A DNA stretch of 64,000 nt from Phenylobacterium sp. (GTDB lineage Bacteria > Pseudomonadota > Alphaproteobacteria > Caulobacterales > Caulobacteraceae). The stretch's first letter is position 1, and every line of letters begins with the position of its first letter. Under the pieces are notes generated by a model. That model did no database searches, was not told the origin of the DNA, and saw only the letters and a list, made by a program, of their open reading frames with translations. The stretch is taken from NCBI RefSeq assembly GCF_013822795.1, contig NZ_PNLB01000019.1:1-64000 (forward strand), read 5' to 3'. Below are positions 44,296-51,503 of the stretch, piece after piece. The position numbers and the translations under genes were made by a program.

Positions 44296-45119
44296 TACAC
44301 CCCTCCCCGCCGCAGCACCTTGGCCAGGCCCGCCCGCCACAGCCCCAGACACGCCGCGCTCAGCACCACGATCCACAGCACCTGCCACCCCAGCCCGATC
44401 AGGAACAAATCCGGCTCCATGGTCATCGCGGCCGGCCAGTAGAGGTGCGCCGCGAACGGCGAGGCCTTGGCCACGTGCTCCATCAGCGGCGGGTAGAGCG
44501 TCACCGGCGCGTAGAGCCCGCCCAGCAGGAACATCAGCTTCTGGATCACCAGCTGGAACGGCAGCACCCGCCGCGCCCAGAACGCCATCAGGCCTGCCAG
44601 GGCGTAGAGCAGCACCCCGACCACCACGCCCAGCACGCCCAGCATCAGCAGCCGCGGAAACGCCTCGGCGGGCGGCCAGGCCCGGCCCGAGGCCGCCAAC
44701 AACGCCAGCGCCGTGATCCCCAGGGCGGTCAACCGCACGCAGGCCGCGCCCAGGTTCTGGCTCAGCACCTGCAGAAGATACGACTTGGGCCGCAGCAGAT
44801 GCGGCTCCAGCCCGCCCGAACGGATGTCGTCCTCGAGGCGCAAGTGCGTGGCGGGCAACGACAGCGTCACCCACTCCGTCGCCCCGATGTAGAGCGCCAG
44901 CCCGCCGGCCGGCAGCGCGTAGGCCAGCGTCCCGGGCAGCTGCTCGGCCGCCACCTTGTCCCACAGCGCCGACAGCACCAGCAGCAGGATCACGAAGAAC
45001 ACGCAGCGCCCGGCCAGCACAGGCCAGGCCGCCAGGGTCTCGCCGGCCCCGACTTTCAGCGCCGCCCAGGCCGCGCTTGCGCCGCGCCGCGCCTCAGCGG
45101 CCGCCAGAGTAGATGTCAT
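44295..45119 (-). CDS. ABC-2 type exporter permease (DUF990-like)
   Basis: A 274-residue, six-helix partner permease. The N-terminal 25 residues are polar, then helices follow (GRCVFFVILLLVLSALW and later). The cytoplasmic DDIRSGGLEPHLLRPKSYLLQVL loop is typical of the DUF990 group, as is the LYAPVTLYPPLMEHVAKASPF segment. Its 5' end overlaps the ATPase gene by 26 bp and its stop overlaps the next permease start, so the three are co-translated. Confidence 0.88.
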   Translation of the reverse strand: MTSTLAAAEARRGASAAWAALKVGAGETLAAWPVLAGRCVFFVILLLVLSALWDKVAAEQLPGTLAYALPAGGLALYIGATEWVTLSLPATHLRLEDDIRSGGLEPHLLRPKSYLLQVLSQNLGAACVRLTALGITALALLAASGRAWPPAEAFPRLLMLGVLGVVVGVLLYALAGLMAFWARRVLPFQLVIQKLMFLLGGLYAPVTLYPPLMEHVAKASPFAAHLYWPAAMTMEPDLFLIGLGWQVLWIVVLSAACLGLWRAGLAKVLRRGGV

Positions 45120-46071
45120 GGATCACCTCCTCCATCGGAGGATCCTCGATGGTCACGTCCTCGATGCCGCCCTGGGCCAGCGCCGCGGCGATGACCTGCT
45201 CGACGCGGGTGACGCGGGTGTCGACCTCCAGCACCGTGGTGTGAGCCTCGACAGATCGGCGGCTGACGCCCAGCAGGTCCAGGCACACCTCCGCGCTCGC
45301 CGACTGCAGCGTCACGACCTTGCGGCCGAGGAACCGGCGACGCAGCTGGTCGGTCGGCTGATCGACGACGATGCGGCCTTCGCCGACCACGATCACCCGC
45401 TCGCAGACCAGCTCGATATCGCGGGTGTCGTGCGAGGTCAGCGCCACGGTCAGCCCGTGGTCGCGGGCGTGCTCGCGCACGAAATCGCGGATCGCGGCCT
45501 TGGCGGTCACGTCCAGGCCGATGGTCGGCTCGTCCAGGAACAGCAACTGCGGCCCATGCAGCAGGCTGGCGGTGATCTCGCAGCGCATCCGCTGGCCCAG
45601 CGACATGCGGTTGACCGGCTGGTCCATCAGCTCGGCCAGGGCGAAGCGCTCGGAAAGCTCGCCGAGCCGCCGCCGTGCCGTCACCACGTCCTGGTCGTAG
45701 ATCTTCGCCAGCAGCGCAAAGGAGTCGCGCGCCGGCAGTTCGCCCCACAGCTGCGAGCGCTGCCCGAACACCACCCCGATCCGATAGGCCAGCGCCTTGC
45801 GCTGGCGCCAGGGGACCAGCCCCAGCACCTGCGCTTCGCCCGCCGTCGGCTCCAGGATCCCCGACAGCATCTTCAGCGTCGTCGACTTGCCTGCACCGTT
45901 AGGCCCGATGATCGCCACGCGCTCGCCCGGCGCGATGTCGAACGACACCCCGGCCACGGCCTCGATGGTCACCTGTTGAGACGAAAACGCGCCGGCCAGC
46001 CCGCGGCCGCGCTTGGCGTAGCTATAGCGCTTGCAGAGGTTCCGGACGGTGATGGCGGGCGTGGTCGACAT
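45094..46071 (-). CDS. ABC exporter ATP-binding protein
   Basis: A 325-residue ATPase for the two ABC-2 permeases downstream. Walker A GPNGAGKST (about 59-67), a modified signature MSLGQRMRCEI (about 156-166), Walker B LLFLDEPTIGLD and H-loop LTSHDTRDIE are present. A C-terminal domain of about 80 residues (VVTLQSASAEVCLDLLG on) is shared with Nod-like and DUF990 exporter ATPases. The start is ATG 46071; an in-frame extension of 11 residues has no SD. Upstream, 46072-46351 (280 bp) shows no gene or clear signal besides this operon's presumed promoter. Confidence 0.9.
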   Translation of the reverse strand: MSTTPAITVRNLCKRYSYAKRGRGLAGAFSSQQVTIEAVAGVSFDIAPGERVAIIGPNGAGKSTTLKMLSGILEPTAGEAQVLGLVPWRQRKALAYRIGVVFGQRSQLWGELPARDSFALLAKIYDQDVVTARRRLGELSERFALAELMDQPVNRMSLGQRMRCEITASLLHGPQLLFLDEPTIGLDVTAKAAIRDFVREHARDHGLTVALTSHDTRDIELVCERVIVVGEGRIVVDQPTDQLRRRFLGRKVVTLQSASAEVCLDLLGVSRRSVEAHTTVLEVDTRVTRVEQVIAAALAQGGIEDVTIEDPPMEEVIHDIYSGGR

Positions 46072-46351
46072 GGGCGGGGCTCGGATGACAGGTCTGGGGG
46101 GCAAGGTCTGGGCATGCGAAATACGTCGGGCGCGGGTAAGCGAGCCCTTGGTAATTCGGCATGTTCGAAGCCTTGCCGGCCATTGCGTTCAAATCCGATC
46201 CGCCGCGAACACGTTCGCGGAACGCGGGTAGGTGTAGAAGCGCCCGCGCGGCTTTGCAACCGGCGGGCGTAAGGTCGTCACCAACTGTGGCGCTTTGGCT
46301 ACGCCCCGCGATGGTCACCTGGAAGCTGACCTTCCAGATCCAGAGAGGCGC

Positions 46352-46942
46352 TTACCGCGGACGGAACAGGGCCTCCAGGCCCTGGATCACGTCCTCCATC
46401 AGCGGCGAATCCCCGCTCTCGTCGGCCTGGGTGAGCGAGGCCGCGCCATGGCCGCAGGCCCAGACCGCCAAGGCGACCTTGTGGATCACCGTCGGATCAA
46501 CGCCCTGCTGGCTGGGCGCGCCGGCGATCACCTCCTGCAGCACGGCGAAGGCGCTGTCGCGGGCCTCGGCGACGTCGGCCTCGCCCATCAGCGTGGCGTC
46601 GAACATCAGCTCGTAGAGCGCCGGCTGGGCGCGGGCGAAATCGAAGTAGGCCAGCGCCGTGGTGCGGATCGGCGTCGTCTCGGCATGAGCCGCTGCTTCG
46701 CGCAGGCTGGCCTCCATCTCGCGGAACCCCATCGCCGCCAGCCCGGCCAGCAGCGCGGCCTTCGAGGCGTAGTGGTGATAGACAGATCCGGCCGCGATCC
46801 CGGCGCGCCCGGCCAACGCCCGCAGGTTCAATTCCGAGCGGCCGCCCGTCTCAAGCAGCGCGCGCGCCTCGTCCAGCAGCAGGATGCGCAGGTTGCCGAC
46901 GTGATAGGGGCGCCGCCGAGCGCCCTGCTCGGTCCAGGTCAT
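46352..46942 (-). CDS. TetR/AcrR family transcriptional regulator
   Basis: A 196-residue repressor with an N-terminal TetR helix-turn-helix (about 18-65: LNLRALAGRAGIAAGSVYHHYASKAALL). The ligand-binding helical domain resembles the TetR_C_33/WHG type (YFDFARAQPALYELMFD). It is divergent from a flavin monooxygenase gene, 201 bp between starts, with a TetR-like operator (TGAACGATGTTCT) between, and probably represses that gene. Its ATG overlaps the stop of a 19-codon leader ORF, which has the only strong SD. It may therefore depend on translational coupling. Confidence 0.88.
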   Translation of the reverse strand: MTWTEQGARRRPYHVGNLRILLLDEARALLETGGRSELNLRALAGRAGIAAGSVYHHYASKAALLAGLAAMGFREMEASLREAAAHAETTPIRTTALAYFDFARAQPALYELMFDATLMGEADVAEARDSAFAVLQEVIAGAPSQQGVDPTVIHKVALAVWACGHGAASLTQADESGDSPLMEDVIQGLEALFRPR

Positions 46943-46998
46943 CGCGCCGCTCCCATTGGGGCGTGCGAGATCGTGTGCGCGCTGGCGCGGCGTGGCAT
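46939..46998 (-). CDS. 19-residue leader peptide coupled to the TetR gene
   Basis: A short reading frame MPRRASAHTISHAPMGAAR whose ATG has an excellent GGGAGG SD 6 nt upstream. The stop TGA overlaps the ATG of the TetR gene (ATGA). The TetR start itself has only a weak SD, so reinitiation after this peptide probably drives its translation. The peptide resembles nothing I know; it may be a simple coupling device. Confidence 0.5.
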   Translation of the reverse strand: MPRRASAHTISHAPMGAAR

Positions 46999-47013
46999 GG
47001 CGTCCTCCCTATA

Positions 47014-47026
47014 TGAACGATGTTCT
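47014..47026. promoter_or_regulatory. Candidate TetR operator
   Basis: The palindrome GAAC-GAT-GTTC sits inside TATATGAACGATGTTCTC, close to typical TetR-family sites (TGAACATCGTTCA type). It is directly upstream of the leader SD on the TetR side, where it would overlap a promoter, and 118 bp from the monooxygenase start. Confidence 0.5.
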
Positions 47027-47143
47027 CAAGCCAGCCACGGCTTGTCGAGCGCGGCGTTCCACAACCGGCGACAAAGTGAGCGTTGATAACCCAGCCCCCC
47101 GCCGCTAGCGTCCCGCATACAAGAATTTGCCGGGGAGTTCGAC

Positions 47144-48601
47144 ATGGCCGCTGACGTGAAGGTCGCCGTTCTTGGCGCTGGATTCGCCGGACTCTGCATG
47201 GGTCTGCGGCTCAAGGCGCAGGGCGAAACGTCATTCGTCATCCTCGAAAAGGCCGACCGGGTCGGCGGCACCTGGCGCGAGAACATCTATCCGGGCGCCG
47301 GCTGCGACATCCCGAGCCACCTCTATTCCTATTCCTTCGCGCCGAACCCCGACTGGCCGGAGGTCTATTCCGCCCAGCCCGACATTCTGGCCTACATCGA
47401 GGGGGTCGTGGACCAGCACGACCTCGCCGGCCACATCCGCTTCGAGGCTGAAGTCACCGGCGCAGCGTGGGACGAAGCCGCCGGCCATTGGCGCATCAGG
47501 CTGGCCGACGGCTCGACCGTCACCGCCGAGGCGTTCGTCACCGCCTGGGGCCAGCTCAATCGTCCCAAGCTGCCCCCGATCGAGGGCCGCGAGAGCTTCG
47601 CGGGGCAGGCCTTCCACTCCGCGCAATGGGACAGCTCGGTCGACCTGGCCGGCAAGCGCGTGGCGGTGATCGGCAACGGCGCCAGCGCCATCCAGTTCGT
47701 GCCCGAAGTGGCCAAGGTCGCCGGCCAACTGACGCTCTTCCAGCGCTCGCCGAACTGGATCGTGCCGCGGATGAACCGCCCCTACACCGCCGAAGAGAAG
47801 GCGCAGTTCCGCGCCCGCCCCGAGCTGATGGACAAGGTCCGTGCCGAGATCTTCCACATGGCCGAGGACCGGCTGATCGCCAAGCGCAACGGGACCGCGC
47901 CGGTCGAGGAGGTGCCGATCCCGCTCGCCCACCTGCACGCCCAGGTCACTGATCTCGACCTGCGCGCCAAGCTCACCCCGGACTACGAGGTCGGCTGCAA
48001 GCGGGTGCTGATCTCCAACGACTTCTACCCCGCCCTCACCCGCCCGAACGTCGAGCTGGTCGTCGACGCCATCGCCGAGATGACGCCGCAGGGCGTCGTT
48101 GACGCGAACGGCCGCCTGCACGAGGCGGACGTCGTGATCTACGCCACCGGCTTTGAGACCAAGTCCTTCGCCGGCGAGACCGCCATCAGCGGCCAGGACG
48201 GCGTCACCCTGGCCCAGGCCTGGACGTCCGGACCGGAAGCCTACCTCGGGATCACCGTTTCCGGTTTCCCCAATCTTTTCATGCTCTACGGGCCAAATAC
48301 GAACCTAGGTCACAACTCGATCATCTACATGATCGAGGCCCAGGTCGGTTACGTGCTGCAGGCCCTGACTGAGGGGCGGCCGCTGTCGGTCAGCCCGCAG
48401 GTCCAAGCCGCTTACAACGACAAGATCCAGGCCGAACTCGCCCACACCCCGTGGGCCGGGACCTGCACCAGTTGGTACAAGACCCCAGAGGGCAAGATCC
48501 TCAATAACTGGCCGGGCTCGGCCCAGGCCTACGCCGAGGCGGTCGGCCGCTTCGACGCCGCCGCCTATCAGAGCGCCCGCACCGCCGAGCCTGCCGAATA
48601 G
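47144..48601 (+). CDS. Flavin-containing (Baeyer-Villiger type) monooxygenase
   Basis: A 485-residue FAD/NADPH monooxygenase inserting oxygen into ketones or oxidising heteroatoms. The FAD-binding GAGFAG (11-16) begins the chain, and DRVGGTWRENIYPGAGCDIPSHLYSYSF is characteristic of the class. The Baeyer-Villiger fingerprint FxGxxxHxxxW appears as FAGQAFHSAQWD, with D instead of P in the last position. A second dinucleotide site GNGASA and the YATGF motif follow. Regulation by the divergent TetR protein is likely. It is convergent with the RTX gene, one base between stops. Confidence 0.9.
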   Translation: MAADVKVAVLGAGFAGLCMGLRLKAQGETSFVILEKADRVGGTWRENIYPGAGCDIPSHLYSYSFAPNPDWPEVYSAQPDILAYIEGVVDQHDLAGHIRFEAEVTGAAWDEAAGHWRIRLADGSTVTAEAFVTAWGQLNRPKLPPIEGRESFAGQAFHSAQWDSSVDLAGKRVAVIGNGASAIQFVPEVAKVAGQLTLFQRSPNWIVPRMNRPYTAEEKAQFRARPELMDKVRAEIFHMAEDRLIAKRNGTAPVEEVPIPLAHLHAQVTDLDLRAKLTPDYEVGCKRVLISNDFYPALTRPNVELVVDAIAEMTPQGVVDANGRLHEADVVIYATGFETKSFAGETAISGQDGVTLAQAWTSGPEAYLGITVSGFPNLFMLYGPNTNLGHNSIIYMIEAQVGYVLQALTEGRPLSVSPQVQAAYNDKIQAELAHTPWAGTCTSWYKTPEGKILNNWPGSAQAYAEAVGRFDAAAYQSARTAEPAE

Positions 48602-48602
48602 G

Positions 48603-49154
48603 TCAGCCGAACAGGAAGTCGGCGGCGCTCAGCGAGCCGGGCGTGACGCCGGCCAGCAGGATCGTCTGGCCGCCGAGCTGGATCAGCGTGCCGGCCGGGT
48701 CGGCGACAAACTTGGCCGCCAGGGCGGCATAGTCGGCCGCATCCGTCGGCGCGATGCGGATCCGGTCGCCCTCGGCCTGCGAGAAGTCCATCACCACGTC
48801 GCGGCCGCCGCCGCCGTTGAAGTTGAACAGGTCGGCGCCGGCGCCGCCCATCAGCACGTCATCGCCGAGGTCGCCCGACAGATAGTCGTCCCCGGCCCCG
48901 CCAAGCACGGTGTCCGCGCCCTGCCCGCCCAGCACGGTGTCGCGGCCAAGGTCGCCGAGCACGTAGTCGCTGCCGGCCCCGCCGTGGGCGAAGTCGTCGC
49001 CCTGGCCGCCGAACACGCTGTCATCGCCCAGGTCGCCGAATAGCTGGTCAGCGCCCGCGTTGCCGTGGACGAAGTCGTTGTCTTGGCCGCCGCGGACGAT
49101 GTCGTCGCCGCCGCCGCCGATCAGGGTGTCGTCGCCGGTGTTGCCTTGGATCAC
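48603..49154 (-). CDS. RTX calcium-binding C-terminal part of a split Ig-like/RTX protein
   Basis: A 183-residue frame made of about ten glycine-rich nonapeptide repeats (e.g. GGGGDDIVRGGQDNDFVHG, GGAGDDYLSGDLGDD), which form a calcium-loaded beta-roll. A C-terminal segment with VVMDFSQAEGDRI and terminal SAADFLFG follows, as in type I-secreted RTX proteins. The frame has no credible independent start (only GTG 49154). The RTX pattern continues upstream in the same frame (GPGNDSVGGGTGADVIQGN) to the G7 tract at 49219. I take it as the 3' part of the gene beginning at 51402, separated by a one-base frameshift. Confidence 0.75.
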   Translation of the reverse strand: MIQGNTGDDTLIGGGGDDIVRGGQDNDFVHGNAGADQLFGDLGDDSVFGGQGDDFAHGGAGSDYVLGDLGRDTVLGGQGADTVLGGAGDDYLSGDLGDDVLMGGAGADLFNFNGGGGRDVVMDFSQAEGDRIRIAPTDAADYAALAAKFVADPAGTLIQLGGQTILLAGVTPGSLSAADFLFG

Positions 49155-49182
49155 GTCGGCGCCCGTCCCGCCGCCGACGCTG

Positions 49183-51402
49183 TCATTGCCGGGGCCGGCC
49201 GCGACCTCTCCGCCCCCCCGGGGGCAGGATCAGCACGTCGTCTTCGCTCGGCGGCTGCGGCGGCGGAACGTAGCCGACCTGATAATTGGGGGAGATCGCA
49301 TCGCCTTCGCCGGCGTTTCCCGCAATGTCAGACACCCCGCTGAGATCGAGGGTGATGTCGTTGGTCGCATCGCTCACCCCGATCGCCGGGGTGAACGTAG
49401 CCGTCCATGTCCTTCCGCCGTCCGAAGAGCTCAGGCCCGACAGCACACCGCTATCGGGTGTGAAATCCCCAGTCGTGAGCCCGGTCACCGCCTCGGAGAA
49501 GGCGATCGTGACCTTGCTGGTCTGGCCGGCCTGCATCACCGGATTGGCGAGCGTTATCGTCGCGGTCGGGCGTTCGGTGTCGACAGCATAGTTGTCGGAC
49601 TCGACCGTCCCCGATCCGGCGTTGCCGCTTGCGACCGCCCTCACGCCGGCCATGTCCAGGGAGATCAGGTTGCTACCGTCCTGCACGCCGGCCGTCGGCG
49701 TCAGCGTCGCAGTCCAGGTCACCCCGCCGTCGGCGGAGCTCAGGTTCGAAACTGCGCCGTTGGCGACTTCCAGGTCCGCCGCAGTGAAGCCGATCACGGC
49801 TTCTGAGAAGGTGAAGGTGATGCCGGTGCTCTCACCGACCTTCAGCGCCGTGCCCCCGAGGGCGATGCTCGCTGTGGGCTGCACCGTATCGATCGTGAAG
49901 TTGGCCGAACTCGTCGTTCCGGTCCCGGCGTTTCCGGCCAGGTCGGCGACGCCGTCGTTGTGCAGGATGATCTGGTTGCTTGCGTCGCGGAGGCCCACAT
50001 TAGGCGTGAGGAGAGCGATCCAGGTGACGCCGCCGTCGCTGCTGCTCAACGCCGACATCATCCCGTTCGGGATCGTCAGGTCGGCGTTGGTGAAGTCGAC
50101 CACCGCCTCCGAAAATGTGATCGTCACCTCAGAGGTCTCGCCGGCCTTCAAGGCCGCATCTTCCATGACGATCGTCGCGACCGGCCTCGTGGCGTCCACG
50201 ACATAGTTCGGAGAATCAGTCGTCCCTGCCCCTGCATTGCCGGCCTGGTCAGAGACCCCGGTCAGGTCGGCGCGAATGATGTTGCTTGTATTGTTGACGC
50301 CCACCGCGGGCGTCAGGGTCGCCGTGTAGACGATGTTGTCGCTGGTGGTCAGCGCCGACAGCGTGCCGTTGTCGACAGTCAGCGCGCCGAGGCTGAATCC
50401 GCTCACGGCTTCTGAGAACGTGAAGATGACGTCGCTGGACTGGCCGATCCCCAGGGCCGGATCGGCCAGGCTGATCGAGACGGTTGGCGCGCGCGTGTCG
50501 AACGAGATCGGCAAGACGGAAGCCCCGCCACCGACATTGCCGAAGCCGTCCGTATAGGACCCCGAGGTCACCGAAATGGCTGCGCTTCCAGCGTCCACGT
50601 TGGACGTCGGCGTAAACAACGCCCCGTAGACGCCGTTGCCGAGATTGCTCAGGCCGGAAAGAACCCCGCCTGTAACGACGATGTCGTTGGCCGTGAAACC
50701 GGAGGGCGGATGGGAAAAGGTGAAGGTGATATCGGCGGTCTCACCCGCCTTGAGCACCGCCTGCGAAGTGGTGACGACCACCGAGGGGCCCATCGTGTTC
50801 AGACTCATCGGCGCGCTCGACGCCCCAGCCCCATTGTTCCCGGCGACATCTGCGTAGGAGCCCGCCGTAAGCGACACCGATCCTAGAAAGCCGTTCAATC
50901 CGGCGTTGGGCGTGAAGTCGACCGTGTACACCAGCGGATCTGCGGCGCCGGTCAGCGAGGATAGCGTGCCGCCTGTGCTGGACAGGTCGCCAAGCGTGAG
51001 CCCCGTCACCGCCTCCGAAAACGTCAAGGTGATCGTCGCCGTCTCGCCCGACCTCAACGAGGAAGTCGACGACGTGATCGAAGCGGTCGGCGCCCGCGTA
51101 TCGATGGCGATCGCCGGACTTGAGGCGCCCAGGCCAGGATTGCCCAAGGTGTCAGTGTACGAGCCGCCCCCGACCGACACTCCCGCAACCACGCCATTCA
51201 TCCCTACCCCTGGGGTGAATAGCGCCTCGTAGACCAGCGGATCGACGGTTGCGGTGAACTCCGACATTGTTCCGCCCGCGACTGTCACATCCGCGAGCGT
51301 GAACCCCACGGGGGCCACGGAAAACGTGAAGGTAACCGACGCCGTCTCGCCGATTTTCAGGGCCGTCTTGTCGAAGGCGATATCGAGACTGGGCGCAGCC
51401 AT
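49183..51402 (-). CDS. Ig-like repeat protein, N-terminal part of a split RTX adhesin
   Basis: A 739-residue frame made of seven tandem bacterial Ig-like repeats of about 100 residues. Each has a start such as PTASITSSTSSLRSGETATI and the hallmark FTFSEAVxGFT with TLTPxxG later. Repeats 5-7 share DGGVTW-type inserts. There is no signal peptide, as expected for type I secretion. After the last repeat a Pro-rich linker (YVPPPQPPSEDD) runs into ILPPGGRRGRGRPRQ and a stop. That tail is an artefact of a shift in a G7 tract; removing one G joins the frame to RTX repeats. ATG 51402 is the first proper start. The intact protein would be about 930 residues. Confidence 0.85.
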   Translation of the reverse strand: MAAPSLDIAFDKTALKIGETASVTFTFSVAPVGFTLADVTVAGGTMSEFTATVDPLVYEALFTPGVGMNGVVAGVSVGGGSYTDTLGNPGLGASSPAIAIDTRAPTASITSSTSSLRSGETATITLTFSEAVTGLTLGDLSSTGGTLSSLTGAADPLVYTVDFTPNAGLNGFLGSVSLTAGSYADVAGNNGAGASSAPMSLNTMGPSVVVTTSQAVLKAGETADITFTFSHPPSGFTANDIVVTGGVLSGLSNLGNGVYGALFTPTSNVDAGSAAISVTSGSYTDGFGNVGGGASVLPISFDTRAPTVSISLADPALGIGQSSDVIFTFSEAVSGFSLGALTVDNGTLSALTTSDNIVYTATLTPAVGVNNTSNIIRADLTGVSDQAGNAGAGTTDSPNYVVDATRPVATIVMEDAALKAGETSEVTITFSEAVVDFTNADLTIPNGMMSALSSSDGGVTWIALLTPNVGLRDASNQIILHNDGVADLAGNAGTGTTSSANFTIDTVQPTASIALGGTALKVGESTGITFTFSEAVIGFTAADLEVANGAVSNLSSADGGVTWTATLTPTAGVQDGSNLISLDMAGVRAVASGNAGSGTVESDNYAVDTERPTATITLANPVMQAGQTSKVTIAFSEAVTGLTTGDFTPDSGVLSGLSSSDGGRTWTATFTPAIGVSDATNDITLDLSGVSDIAGNAGEGDAISPNYQVGYVPPPQPPSEDDVLILPPGGRRGRGRPRQ
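49213..49219 (-). other. Homopolymer frameshift site (G7 on the coding strand)
   Basis: Seven C on the plus strand (G7 on the coding strand), directly next to five G (C5). With six G the reading goes LPPGGGEVAAGPGNDSVGG and on into RTX repeats without a stop. With seven it ends at 49183. It is either a real or phase-variable frameshift or a sequencing error. Confidence 0.85.
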
Positions 51403-51503
51403 GGGCGACTCACTCAAGTGGGACTACAGCCCCCTCGAATGCCCCGGACACGCGAACAACGCTACTCAAAGTCGTGGTAAATGCGCGATTCCCGCCAAGG
51501 CGG

